Assembly (NCBI GenBank): GCA_024220525.1
Contig: JAMYWO010000043.1
Span: 130,461 to 194,460 of the forward strand
Length of the DNA stretch: 64,000 nt
Direction: 5' to 3'
From: Cochliopodium minus
Taxonomy: Eukaryota > Discosea > Himatismenida > Cochliopodiidae
The translations under genes were made by a program, and so were the position numbers. Of the stretch, positions 1 to 11,758 are shown piece by piece. Each line of letters opens with the position of its first letter. Within the stretch, counting starts at the first letter, position 1. The notes beneath the pieces are model-generated. The model saw nothing but the letters and a program-made list of their open reading frames with translations. It was not told the origin of the DNA and did not search any database.

Positions 1-37
1 TAATTGTTAAATTAACTTTTCTTTTTTTTAAATGAAG

Positions 38-1033
38 ATTTGTGCAACTGGAGATCAATTTTTTGCACCAGATGCTCCAAAATACTTTTGGTTTTCTTAT
101 CTTATTTTTATTTTTTAAAATTTTTTTAAAATTTTTTTAATTTTTTTTTGAAACTCAGGGACAAAATTGAAGGAGAAAAACATCTTTGGATGGTGAAACA
201 AAAAATTTTTCTTATTCATCAATTTATATAATTTAATATTTTTTTTTAAAAAAAAGGTTCCAAATACAGACCACTCTATGTCAAATGCATTTACTGAAGT
301 TTTGGATGTTATCTCCACTTTCTATCAATCAGTAATTCATAAAAATCAAAGACCAAAATTCAATTTCAAAATAAACTATTCAAACATAACTGCATCTATT
401 GAAGTTCACTTGGAAGAAAACTCACTTAAACCTGAAAGAGTAAAACTAAAGAAAAACAAAAAAAATACTTTTCATTTATTCATCAAATTAAATTTAATTT
501 AATAGGTGAGACTTTGGAGAGCAACCACATTGACTGGAAAAACAAGAGATTTCAGGTAATATTTTTTTTAAAACAAGGGTTTCATTTAAAAAAAAACATT
601 TTTGTTTATTTCGAAAAAGATTGCAAACATGTTCTTCTCAAAATTGTTATCAACCTGTCATTTGGAGTGAAACTGACTTGAGTTCACAAGCAAATAATCC
701 TCTTTTGTACATTGCAGAAGTTTCTGCTCCGAGTGTTGGTTGGACTGGCTTTCTTGTTGAATTGACTTTTTCGATGAGACAAAATTCTGGACAAACTTTC
801 TTGAAACTAACAAGTGAGGTAAAAAAAAAAAAATTTAAAACAAAAAATTTTGAACAATTTTTGAATGATTCTTTAAAATATCTTGAAACATTTCTTTTTA
901 TTATTGAGCTATTATTATTTAAATTTGTTTTAATTTTCAAAAAATAATTTTTTTTTTTTAGGTTAACATTGTACCGGATGTTTTCCCATTTGCTCCTTAT
1001 GTTCCTAATCCACCTTACCTTAAAGGTCAATGA
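38..1033 (+). CDS. PhoPQ/AprA-like secreted protein, copy A (C-terminal part; 5' end outside window)
   Basis: The last exons of a PhoPQ-activated pathogenicity-related (AprA-like) alpha/beta-hydrolase-fold protein. The window opens inside an intron (acceptor at 36-37). Exons read ICATGDQFF, DKIEGEKHLWMV and PNTDHS, where the late catalytic-type His-Asp region of the family lies. They continue through VRLWRATTLTGKTRDFR and YIAEVSAPSVGWTGFLVEL and stop at TGA 1031-1033. In Dictyostelium the family includes the secreted proliferation repressor AprA, while bacterial members are of unclear role. The first three exons and their introns are nearly identical to 3061-3407 of the next gene, so the two are recent tandem duplicates. 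Family assignment is firm; function is inferred only from the family. Confidence 0.82.
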
Positions 1034-1115
1034 TGCCACAGAGTGAAACAAAAATTTTCGCAAACTGGGAAAAATACTTTAAATATTTGAAAATTAAAGA
1101 AAAATAAAAAAGAAA

Positions 1116-3407
1116 ATGAAGAAAATTAACTTTCTATTTTATCTTTTTTGTTTCCTTTCATTGATAAACGTATATTTTTCTTGAAACAAATTGATTTATC
1201 TTTATAATTGAAGAATATAACCAAAATTTTTGATATTCTTTAATTTTATAAGATCACTTTTTGTTATACGAGAACACCACTTGATGATTATGTTGATGAA
1301 AAAGATCCAGTTGAAAGATTTGAGTAAATATTCTCCACAATAAAAATTCAATCTTAAATTCATTTTAACCACCAAAAATATAGTGTAATATATTCAAACA
1401 AAGAAGATGGATATACTTTCTATGTATTGAATGTGACATCCCAAGTTTGGTTGACATCCGAAGAAAGTGACAGGCCAACATGGTTTCATTATCTCGAAGT
1501 ATGCATACCAACAAAACCAACAGGTATTCAATAATAAAAAGAGAATATAACTAAATTTTAAATTACTATTGATCAGATACTTCAAATTTTCTGATTAGAT
1601 AACAATTATACCCTAATAAACTAAATTCTATTCAAATTTTAAAGCAAATTCCGCTTTGTTATTCATTGATGGAGGAAGGAACACAGGCAGTCCACCAACC
1701 ACCATCAATCAAATAATAAAGTTTCTTTGTCTATCTTCTCAAACAGTAGGTAAATCAAAAATCCCTTTCTGTAAACAACACTCAATCTTTTGAATATTTT
1801 AGCTGCACTACTTCATCAAGTACCCAATCAACCCATCATTTTCGAAAAGTAAAAAAAAAAAATTTAAGTTTAAAACTTTTGATATCTCTTTATATATTTC
1901 TTATTTAAGTGATGGAGTTCCAAGATCTGAAGATAATTTGATTGCTTATGTAAAAATATTTTTCTCTTAAATTTTTTATTAAAATTTAACAAATATCTTT
2001 TTTATTTTAAAGACATGGAGAAAGTTCATCAATGAATCAGGAAGTGTATTTATCTTTTCGATTACAAATTAATTTTTTTAAAAAGTTCATAATTAATTCA
2101 CAAAAAAGGATCCTAATTGGTTGGCTCAACTTCCAATGACTAAATCTGCAGTTGTTGCGATGGACACGATTCAAAATTTTACCAATTCTTTGGCAGATAT
2201 TCCAAGAGTGGAGAAGTTTGTTGTGACTGGAGGGAGTAAAAGAGGTAAAATAGAAAATATCATTTTACTCTCCTTTAATTTTTTTTTTTTTTTTATTTAC
2301 AACAAATTTTTTAAAATTTAAATCAGGATGGACGACTTGGTTGACTGTATTCTTTTTCTTTCTCATTTCATCTTAAAATGTTAAAAAAATCAATATTATT
2401 TGATGATAGGGTATTGTTGATGAAAGAGTTGTTGGAATGTAATCTTCCTTTTCCATTTTTTTTTTAAAGTTTTATTTTTAAATATAATTTTAATTCTTTC
2501 TTTTTTTTTATTTTATAATAAGTGTTCCAATGGTTATTCCAATTTTAAACATGGTAAGTTACTAAAAAATCATCTTTTTTGTATCGATCCAAAATGATTC
2601 CCTTTCATAAAAAAATAGCGTAAAAAAAAAAAATTATAAAGGATATTTTAATTTACAAAAAGATTAATCTCAAATATTTTAATTTTAAATTATAAATCAA
2701 CAGCTCCTCAGTTCCAAGATCAATACAGGTAACAAAAAAATTTTGAAATAATGATTTGTATCTTTTTATTTACTTCTTATTTGTTTTTTAGGTCATTGGG
2801 AAATTTTAGCTTTGCACTTCAAGATTATGTTAATCAAGGAATTATGGATTTTATGGATTCCAAACAATTTCAAGAATTGAGCGAAATTGTAGATCCATAT
2901 TATTACCTTACAAGACCCAATGTTATCAACATGCCAAAGTTACTTGTAAAATCAAAAATATTTTTCTTTTTCAATTTAAAAATTTTTTTCTGTATTATCT
3001 CTTATTTTCTAACATTTATTTAAATTAAAAATTCTCTCACTTTTTTTAAAAATAAAGATTTGTGCAACTGGAGATCAATTTTTTGCACCAGATGCTCCAA
3101 AATACTTTTGGTTTTATTATTTTATTTTTATTTTTTAAAATTTTTTTAAAATTTCTTTTATTTTTTTTTGAATTTCAGGGACAAAATTGAAGGAGAAAAA
3201 CATCTTTGGATGGTGAAATAAAAAAATTTTTCTTATTCATCAATTTATAATTTATACTTTAATATTTTTTTTAAAAAAAAAGGTTCCAAATGCAGACCAC
3301 TCTTTGTCAAATGCTTTAGCTGAAGTTTTGGATGTTATCTCCACTTTCTATCAATCAGTAATTCATAACAATCAAAGACCTAAATTCAATTTCAAAATAA
3401 ACTATTC
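1116..3407 (+). CDS. PhoPQ/AprA-like secreted protein, copy B (3' end lost at the N)
   Basis: Starts at ATG 1116 with a hydrophobic signal-peptide exon (MKKINFLFYLFCF, 1116-1169), followed by the family's typical TPLDDYV. Then come the strand around LLFIDGG, a VVTGGSKRGW nucleophile elbow (Ser in G-G-S-K-R), GIVDERVVG, VPMVIPILNM and FSFALQDYVNQGI, then ICATGDQFF and PNADHS. This covers most of the PhoPQ-related domain, so the product should be a secreted or lumenal hydrolase-fold protein. Exons are very small (for example 20 and 29 bases). Between ILNM (ends 2563) and PQFQDQYR (starts 2704) the frame only closes if one extra base is included, provided by a putative one-base exon at 2619. Coding ends abruptly at the N (3408), and the expected WRATTLTG...GQ tail is absent, so the 3' end is missing from the assembly or truly truncated. 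Confidence 0.8.
2619..2619 (+). other. Candidate single-nucleotide exon in PhoPQ/AprA-like copy B
   Basis: The upstream exon ends in phase 0 (ATG, 2561-2563, then gtaag). The downstream exon (from 2704) must be entered with one base already read, to give xCT CCT CAG TTC. Within the intervening 140 bases, 'aaaaatag C gtaaaaa' supplies an acceptor, one base and a donor. This gives introns of 55 and 84 bases and the residues M-P-P-Q-F, matching the spacing expected in the family. A one-base assembly deletion elsewhere would mimic this. Confidence 0.45.
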
Positions 3408-3408
3408 N
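3408..3408. other. Single N: assembly joint
   Basis: The only ambiguous base in the window. Left of it is a coding exon of the AprA-like gene, cut in mid-codon context (ACTATTC-N). Right of it is a TTTTTTA-type low-complexity tract, then the kinase end of an unrelated PI3K gene. It probably stands for unassembled sequence of unknown length. Confidence 0.85.
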
Positions 3409-3556
3409 TTTTTATTTTTTATTTTTTATTTTTTATTTTTTATTTTTTATTTTTTTATTTTTTTATTTTTTTATTTTTTATTTTTTATTTTATTTTTTTT
3501 TTTTATTTTTTATTTTTTATTTTATTTTTTAATTTTTTTATTCATTTTATTTATTT
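3409..3556. repeat. (TTTTTTA)n low-complexity tract beside the N
   Basis: An almost perfect run of TTTTTTA/TTTTTA units, of the same kind seen in introns throughout the window. It fills the space between the N and the first PI3K exon and is probably why assembly failed here. Confidence 0.85.
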
Positions 3557-3561
3557 TTAAG

Positions 3562-4367
3562 GAGCGTCAGCAGTATTCAAGAAAACACCCATCAAAACGT
3601 GGCTCTCAGAAAAAAATCCCAAAGAAAAAGATTACGAAGAAGCTGTGCAAAATTTCATGGTGTCTCTTGCTGGTTATTGTGTCGCCACTTATGTTCTGTA
3701 AATAAATTCAAAAATAAACTCTTTTTTTTTTTTCTTTTCAAAATTTTATTTGAATAGTGGCATTGGAGATAGACACAATGACAATATCATGGTTAGTAAC
3801 TCAGGGTAAAAATAATTTTCATTCTTTTTTATTTTTTTCTATTTTAATTTTTTATTAATTTTTCATTTTTAAATTTTTTATTTTTTTATTTTTCTATTAT
3901 TTTTATTTTCTTTTTCAAAGATTTTTTTTTATTTTAAAAATAGATTTTTGTTTCATATTGACTTTGCTCATTTTTTGGGTAACATCATGAAATTTGCGGG
4001 GATAAAAAGGGAAACAGCACCATTTGTTTTGACACCAGAATTCGCATACGTGATAACAGGAGGGAAAGAAAAACCCGAAAAGAGTTCTTCCTTTCAAAAA
4101 TTCATCAACCACACCACCTCTGCCTACAATATTCTTCGTCAAAATGCAAACATTTTCATTTCTTTATTTTTATTAATGTTGTCTACTGGTATACCTGAAC
4201 TTTCTACAGTGGAAGACTTGGATTATTTAAAAGAAAGTTTCTCTGTTGGTTCTTCTGATGAAGAATCTGTAAAATTTTTCTCTGGTCTTGTTTATGAGAG
4301 TTTGAACACAAAGACCACACAACTCAACAACTTTTTCCATATTATTGCTCATCAAAAGGAGTTTTAA
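3562..4367 (+). CDS. Class I phosphatidylinositol 3-kinase, C-terminal kinase lobe (5' part missing)
   Basis: Three exons encode the end of a PI3K/PI4K-type catalytic domain. Visible landmarks are [40 protein letters not shown] (catalytic loop D-R-H-N) and FHIDFAHFLGN (activation loop). These are followed by KRETAPFVLTPEFAYVITGG, typical of class I enzymes that make PIP3 at the plasma membrane, and the final helices. Introns lie after YVL and after VSNSG. The metal-binding DFG is DFA here. Everything upstream (Ras-binding, C2, helical and N-lobe regions) is absent because the N at 3408 precedes the first exon, so this is an incomplete gene model and not evidence of a short kinase. Confidence 0.88.
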
Positions 4368-4484
4368 AAAATAAAAATTAAAATAATTTTTTTTTTAAAT
4401 AAATCGTTAAATATTTTAAAGAGATAAATAAAAATATTTTAATTTTTTTTTTTCCAAAAACAAAAAAGAGTATTTGTTTTTTTA

Positions 4485-7107
4485 TTAAAAAACTCCAGGA
4501 ATAAGATTGTATTTGACAACTTTACAATATTCCTTCCATGCATTGCCATATTTGATGGTACATCTAGTGTTGTCACGATGGGTTCTGTCGATCAACAAAC
4601 CCACAAGATGGAAAAAATAAACCCATGAAATGAAATGAAAAAACCCAGCAGGTAAACACCACAAGAAAGCCAAAATCAATTCAAAAGTATAATTAGAATG
4701 TCTTGCGTAAGCCCAATATCCTAAAAAAAAAAAATTATTTTAAATTAAATTTATTTTATTTTTTATTACCATCAATCAATAACAAGTTCTCTCTTTCCAA
4801 TCCATCAGTCGAGAGGTATTTAACTCTCATAACCTTTGGTTTTCTTCCCCAAATTAAGTTGTTTCCGTTATGTTTTCTTGTATTTTGTTTTTGAATATCT
4901 ATTTTATGCAAAAAAAATAAATTTAAAAAAAAAAAATTTAAAAATAAAAAATTTTTTAAAAAATGAATTACCAGTTTCATAGTTTAGATAAAGAAATACC
5001 AATCCCAAAATGGAGACAATCAAAGAATACATAAAACTGAGATCTAATGGGTGAAGGGTGAGATACATACCAGTGATAGTGTAAATGACTGGAACCCAAA
5101 CGCAACATCTAAGAAACAAGAAATAAGAAATAAAAAATAAAAATAAAAATAAAAATAAAATAAAATAAAAAATAAGAAATAAAAAATAAAAATAAAAATA
5201 AAAATTAAAAAATAAATAAAAAATTAAAAAATAAATCAAAAAATAAAAAATAAAAAATAAAAAATAAAAAATAAAAAATAAAAATAGAATTACCCCCAAC
5301 AGATATAGAAACCAAGTTTATCCTAGAAATTAAAAATTAAAATTAAATAATTAAATTATTAAAATTCAAAATAAAAATAATTAATTTGTAATTTTTACAT
5401 GTGCAATATCAATGGTGTGGAAATAACCGACTTCCCAGGTGAAAAATTTGAAGATGTAGCAGGTTTGTAATAAAACAGAAACAATCATCCCATTACTAAC
5501 ATATCCATATGTGCTATATTGTTTTGCTTTTTTAAAAAAAAATTAAAAAAATTAAAAAATATTTTAAAGAAATTAAAAAAATAAGAAATTAAAAAATAAT
5601 TTTTAAATTGAAATTTTTTAAAATATATTTTTGTTTTTTACCAACATAGATAAATAAAAGAATTTGCCAACCCATCATTCCAAATCTGCAGTTGATTAAT
5701 TGTTTGATTTCAACTCCAAAAATAGAAGGATGCAACTCTGTTCCCCAAAAGTATTCGTTTGAAAAGTTTCTTAAAAATAAAACAAAAAATAAAATAAAAT
5801 GAATAAAAATAAATAAAAATAAATAAAAATAAATAAAAATAAAATAAATATTTGATAATAAAATTAAAATTTGAAAAATAATAATTCGTATGAATTGAAA
5901 TAATTAAAGTAAAATTTTTATTATTTTTTAATTTTTACTTGAATCCAGGTGTTACAGAAACATCCTCAGAGCTGGGAAAATACTTTCCTTTGAAATACAA
6001 ACCCAAGCACAAAAACAAAGCACCAATGTTACAAGCCAACAAAACTGTTTTTTTTTATAAAAATTAAAATGAAAAAAAAAATAAATAAAAAATATAAAAA
6101 AAATATCAAACAAAATTTATAAAAAAAAAATAAAAATAAAAAAAAAATAAAAATAAAAATAAAAGGAAAATAATCAAAAAAGATTAAACTGAAATATTTT
6201 TACTTTCTCCGAGAATGTCAAAGATGTAGGAGAAACTGATTATTTCGAAATGGTTTAGGACGATCAAGAGAATGTTGATGATAAAGTAGCATTGAACTCC
6301 GTTTGCTCTATAGGTTGGTCTGTAGCCCGAAGGAGAAAATGGTCCTCTATTCAAAAAAAAAACCAACATTTAAAATGAATTAATAAGAAAAAATAATTAT
6401 TATATATGTTAATTTCATTTGGATTTAAAATTGAATTTTGTAAAAGTTTTTATTTATGAGAGATATTAGGAATATTTTTATCAGAGCTTTGATTATTCAT
6501 TTGTTTCTTTTTTTATTTTGTGAAATGAAAAATTGAGGAAGTATTCTTCCTTTTTTCGGAGATTGATAGAATAATATATATGATCTATATTGAATTAATA
6601 AAAGAGATGTTCTTTAAAGCTCTTACAAAAAATAAAGATTCTGTTAAGGAAAATTATATTGAATAATTTAAATATAAAATATTTTGTTAATCCCGTTTTG
6701 GGAGAAATTTTATTAAAAATATTATAAAAATCACTCACAAAAAAAAATTATATAAATTTTTTTTCTGGATTTTCTTACTGCACCTTTTCTCCAGGGACAA
6801 TTACAAGCAAAATTAATTCTATCAATAAATATGCTAATACTGTTGATACTCCTCTAAATGTTAACGAGGGCCAATGTTGAAAGATGCTTGATGCACTGAA
6901 TATGGAGGCATCCTCTTTGGTGGCTAGGATCCACGCTACGATGGAGAATCCACAAGTGAATGGGATCCAGAAGAGGGGATATCTGAACCAGATCGAAGAT
7001 CCATCTTGGAAATTCTTTTGGTCAGCGAAGGAATCCTTCTTTTGCGCTTTGATCTGATTGGGTGATGATTTTTTGGAAGCAGATTTATTTTCTGGCTTAT
7101 TACTCAT
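4485..7107 (-). CDS. DHCR7: 7-dehydrocholesterol reductase (sterol delta-7 reductase)
   Basis: Reduces the C7-C8 double bond of the sterol B ring with NADPH, in the ER membrane. About eight or nine exons read continuously. The N-terminal region (MSNKPENKS, lysine-rich) is followed by transmembrane segments, GPFSPSGYRPTYRANG, WGTELHPSIFGVEIKQLINCRFGM, GYFHTIDIAHDKLGFYICWG, VWVPVIYTITGMYL, LIWGRKPKV, YWAYARHSNYT and the C-terminal HRDNTRCTIKYGNAWKEYC...LIPGVF. These match plant DWF5/animal DHCR7 in order and spacing. The start ATG at 7107 precedes a soluble lysine-rich leader; the upstream in-frame TTG is not needed. Intron 1 (about 6351-6776) is far longer than the others. No damage seen. Confidence 0.93.
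5121..5286. repeat. (AAAAATA)n array in DHCR7 intron
   Basis: Tandem AAAAATA/AAAATA units on the plus strand (T-rich on the coding strand), lying between the exons that end near 5109 and begin near 5290. Same family as the other intronic A/T arrays. Confidence 0.8.
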
Positions 7108-7414
7108 TATTATATAAAGTGATTGTCTCAATGAAAAAAAACCTTCAATTTTTTTATTTTTAAAATTATTTGGTTTATTGAAAATTTTTTTTTGAAGAAG
7201 AAGTTATTCGAATAATTGTTGTTTTTTTTGGAAAAGTTGTTGCATAACAAGTTTTTAATAAATTATTTACTATTTTCAGCTCAAATCAAATAATTTAATA
7301 TTTAATATTTAATTAAATAAATATATAAATTAAAAATCAAAAAAATTTCTCAAACTTAAAAGAAGAATTCGTCATAAAATTTAAAAACTGTAATTCGATT
7401 GGAAAAAATTTTAA

Positions 7415-10400
7415 TTATTTTTTCATAAAGCTTTTGAAATAGAGGCTCCATTCTTTGAAATTCTTCCCTTTCAACTTTATCCAAGGCAACAAATATTGGG
7501 CAGGTTGCTCCCAGAAGTACTCTGCATAATCATCCACTTCCTTGATGAGAGGTTCCATCAATAAAGGAATAGACTCACTTATTTGTCTCAGAAGTTTAAC
7601 CCAGTTATTCTTTGAAATATCCTCTTGCCTATTTTTTTTTTATTTAAATTGAAATTAATTTTTGTTAATTAATTTTAAATTTCAAAAAGAAAATTTATTT
7701 TATTAATTTATTTTATTTTTTTATTTACTTTATTTTTTTATTTTTATTTTATATTTTTTACTTTTGAGATTTTTCGCAGATGTTTTGGATTTTGACCAAT
7801 GTATCTATTTGCCACTTCCTCTTCAAGCTGGAGACTCTATCCACTCCATCCTCTATCTCACAAAATTTCTCGAAAAATTTGAAGAGACCATTGTCATTAT
7901 CTTTATTAAAAAAAAAAATTAAAAAAAAATTAATAAATAAAAAAAATAAAAAAAATAAAAAAAAAAATTTTGTTTGAATATTTAAAAAGGAATTTTTTTT
8001 TATTTTACATAGATCAAGGTCTATTTGACTTCCCACAGTTTTTAAAAGATTAAGGAAAGAGGATTGTTCGGTATTGATTCTGAAGTGAGAGTACAGTTTG
8101 CGTGGGATGGATTGAACTGAAGAAAAGTGCAAGTCTCTTAGTTGCATTGAAACGAAGAAAATGCTTTCTTTTTTAATGTTGTCTTTTCTAAAAAAAATAA
8201 AAAAAATAAAAATAAATTAAAAAAAAAATTTAATAAAAAAATTTTTAATTCAAAATTTAAAAAAATTTTTAATTCAAAATTTAAAAAAATTTTTTTAAAA
8301 AATAAATAAAAATAAAATAAAAATAAAATAAAAATTAATTTTTTTACATGTTTTGGATGAAAGTGTTGAAAGTGATGTCAAAGGGAAATATCTCGTCTTC
8401 AATCGTTTTGTTGAGCCCGAGAGCAATATCTTTGTATTTTTTTCTCATCAAATTGTTATCCTTGATCAACTCTTCGATCATTTTTTCTTTGGAGATCTTT
8501 TTTATAAATAATAAAAATAAATAAAAAATGAATAAAAAAATAATAGAAATTAAAAAAATAAAAATAAAAATAAAAGAACAAATAAAAAAATATAAAATGA
8601 AAAATAAATCTCAAATAAAATAAAAATAAAATAAAAAATAAAAAATAAAATATAAAATAAAAAATATAAAATAAAATGAAAATAAAATAAAAAATAAAAA
8701 ATAAAATAAAAATAAAAATTAAATCTTAAATTTAATTTTTACTTTTCTTAAAGCTAATTTTTTTATTTTGGCGTGTTTTTGCTTGAGTTTTTCGATGCTG
8801 ACGTTTTTGTCGATGTTCTTTTCTTTCAGTTCGTTGATTTCGTTCTTGACAACTTGCAAAGCAGACTTGAGCTGTTCCAATTCGATCTGTGATTTCTGTA
8901 AATCTCTTTAAAAACAAAATCAAAATTTAAAAATTGTAAAAAAATGTAAAAAATAAAAAAATATTAAAAAAATTAAAAATTGAAAAATGAATTTAAAAAA
9001 TAAAAAATTAAAAAAAACAATGAAAAAAAAATAAAAATTTAAAATAATTAAATTTTTAAAAATAAAAATTATTAAAAAAATAAAAAAAATAAAAAATTTA
9101 TAATACATAATTAAAATAATTTATTAAAATAAAAATAAAAATTTTGATTTTTTTTTTTTACATAATGTCGTTTCTTAAAGGGTTATTTGAAGAAGAAAGA
9201 AGTTGTTGAGTTTGGCTCTTGATTTGAGAAGATTTGTTCAGAGCGTTCTCACTCACAAAAAACAGGTCGACATGCATCTTTCTGTGTTCGTTCAACATCT
9301 CATCAACACTCTTGAATACAAACGTGTTTTCAACTTTTCAAAAAAAATAAAAAAAAAAAATAAAAGAATTAAGAATAAAAAATATTAAATAAAAAAAATG
9401 TTTTTAAAAATTAACTGTAAAAATTCAAAAAAATAAAATGCAGAAAAATATTTAAAAAATTAACTGTAAAAATTCAAAAAAATAAAATGCAGAAAAATAT
9501 TTAATAAATATCAATTAAAATAAAATAAAATGCAGAAAAATATTTAATAAAATCAATTAAAATAACAAAAAAAAATTTTTAAAAAAAATAATTTTGTAAT
9601 AAAATTAAATTTTTTTTTTTCATTTTTTTACCCTTTTTATTTTCAGAGTTTTCTGTCAGTGAAAAGAGGTGTTCAGTGTTTTTGTTGGCCAAGTGGATGA
9701 GCGAAGATAAAAGCTGTTTGGGAGAAAGGTTGAGAATCTGAATTGGTATTTCATCTTCACCTTCATTTTCTAAAATTAAATAAAAAAATAAATAAAAATA
9801 AATAAAATAAAAATAAAATAAAATTAACGAAATAATAAAAAATAAAAAGAAATAATGAGATTATTTTTTATACTTTGTGATCGAGTAGATTCGAATTCAC
9901 CAAACTGTTGTTCTTCTTTGATTTTGCTCCTCTCATTCAACTTGTTAAAGATCTTTTCGCTCTGCTCCCTCACTATTTTTTGCGCACGTGTTTCCAAAGA
10001 GTTTGTGTCAGAAGGATCTTCGAAGAAAACAAAATTGAAAATTAATTTAAAAAATAAAATAAAAAATAAAAAATAAAAATAAAGAATAAAAAATAAAAAA
10101 TAAAAAATAAAAAATAAAAATAAAGAATAAAAAATAAAAATAAAAAATAAAAAGAAAAAAAAAATAAAATAAAAATTTTGGGATTTTTTTTACCTTGAGC
10201 ATAGTTTATGTATTGAGAGTTTTCTTTGGATTTTTTGTTGGTGTCAAGTTGGCTCAAGAAATGTTTGGACCTTTCGAGTTGCTGTCTCATTTTTTCCATC
10301 TCTTCTTGTTTCTACAAAAAAATAATTGAAAAATAAAAATAAAAATAAAAATAAAAACAAAAATAAAAAATAAAAATAAATAAAAAAGAAATAAAAATAA

Positions 10401-11509
10401 AAATAAAAATGAAATAATTAAATAAAATAAAAAATAAAAAATAAAAAATAAAAAAAATAAATAAAGGAAATAAAAAATATAAAAAAAATAAAAAATATAA
10501 AAATACAAAAATAAAAAATAAAAATAAATAAAAAAGAAATAAAAATAATAATTTTTTTTTTTGAACCATTATTTTGTATGTTTGTAGGAGTAAATTTTTT
10601 TTCTTTATTTCATCTAACTTTTTTTGCAGATCAGTTTTACTATCTTTGAACTTCACCAACTCCTGAGACAAAAATTTGATCTCCGACAAAAGGGAGGAGA
10701 TCTTCTGATTGAGGTTGGTAAGTGAGTTTTTGAGCTGCTGCCTCTCTTCGGTGAGTTCCTTTCTCTTCTTTTCTTGTTCCATTATTTGTTTGTTGTATTG
10801 AATCTTGTGTCCATTCACTAAAAGATTTGCTCGTATTTTTTTTACGTTTCTTTTTTTTTTTTTTTTAAATGATTAAATTATTTAAATTTTTTTTGAACGA
10901 AAAAGTTTTTCTTTGTTGTAGACATGTCCAAATTTTACAACTTTGTTAGCGGATATAATATTTTTACTAACAAATTTTAAACTGTTGTAACATTTTTGGA
11001 CATCACTATCTTTGTATATTTTTTTTTTTCATCATATCAAAATACTTTAATAATTTTATCAGATCAAAAAAAAAAATTTTTTGAACAGTAAAGATTTATT
11101 TTAAAAGGAAATTAAATTGTTTGAAATTTTTGTATATTTGAACTCTAATAATTTTATAGTTTGAAATTTATTTTGTATATAAATTTGCGCCAATATATTA
11201 TTTGCCATATTTAAAGGAAGAATAGCTATAATTGCAAGTCTTATTTATTAATTTGATAATTTATACTTTTATATTAGAAGGTTATGTGATAAAAATAGTA
11301 ATAATTGTTTGTTACTTTTTTGATTTGATGTTTGTCAATAAAAATTGCCATACTGCCAGAGTATTTCCTCTTATGATTTTGATCAAATCCAAATTCGAAA
11401 TCTTTTTGCTGAATTCAGCATTGCTGCTTTTCCATTTGAATTCATCATTGAGCCATTCTAAAACATCATTTGCTAATTTATCTGATGAAATATTTGTTTG
11501 GTTATCCAT
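7415..11509 (-). CDS. HAUS5: HAUS augmin-like complex subunit 5 (AUG5)
   Basis: Augmin recruits gamma-tubulin to spindle microtubules for branched nucleation, and HAUS5 is a long coiled-coil subunit. Exon 1 (11509-11316) encodes LDLIKIIRGNTLAVWQFLL, matching the conserved N-terminal head (R-G-N...W-x-F/Y-L-L). Exon 2 begins at 10849 and reads NVKKIRANLLVNG, the family's VKKIRGNL block. Glu/Lys/Gln-rich coiled coil follows, for example EEMEKMRQQLERS and IELEQLKSALQ. The last exon holds YFWEQPAQYLLPWI...NFKEWSLYFKSF, the C-terminal WWEQPA block. Introns are large and full of A/T arrays, and intron 1 is 466 bases. The family was recognised from both termini; the coiled-coil middle alone would not have been diagnostic. 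Confidence 0.85.
8237..8730. repeat. Intronic tandem A/T repeats in HAUS5
   Basis: Two intron tracts: a roughly 27-base unit repeated near 8237-8300 (aaaaatttttaattcaaaattt), and a long AAAAATA/AAAATA array near 8515-8730. A short coding exon lies between them (about 8347-8500). No other signal seen in the tracts. Confidence 0.7.
9411..9560. repeat. 49-base tandem repeat in HAUS5 intron
   Basis: A unit beginning ttaactgtaaaaattc recurs at 9411 and 9460, and a partial third copy (aataaaatgcagaaaaatatttaataaa) follows from about 9525. It lies in an intron and looks like simple tandem expansion. Confidence 0.8.
10038..10555. repeat. (AAAAATA)n arrays in HAUS5 introns
   Basis: Two arrays (about 10038-10165 and 10320-10555) of AAAAATA/AAAATA units flank the exon that encodes EEMEKMRQQLERS. 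They create long spurious Phe/Leu/Tyr-rich reading frames on the minus strand that are not proteins. Confidence 0.85.
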
Positions 11510-11758
11510 CTTTTAAATTTTTTTTTATAAAAAAAAATTATGAATTAAATTTTAATTAAAATCTTTTCGTCAAAAAAAATCTTTTCTCTATTTTGGAAGT
11601 TACAAAATAGCTATTGAAACTAAAACTATTTAAGTTTTTTTTAAATATTTTTTCAAACAATTTTATTAAATATTTTAATGATTTTATATTTTATTTTCCA
11701 AAACATTTTATATAACTTTTTTTAAAAAAAAAATACAATCATTTAAACAAGTTTATTT

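Noticed and set aside
38-3407. Bacterial contamination or recent transfer for the PhoPQ-family genes
   Set aside because: They are split by the same short introns as their neighbours, and the family is known in amoebae (AprA).
10287-10818. Long Phe/Leu/Tyr-rich minus-strand frames
   Set aside because: They are read through AAAAATA intron arrays; only the EKKRKELTEERQQL part is a HAUS5 exon.
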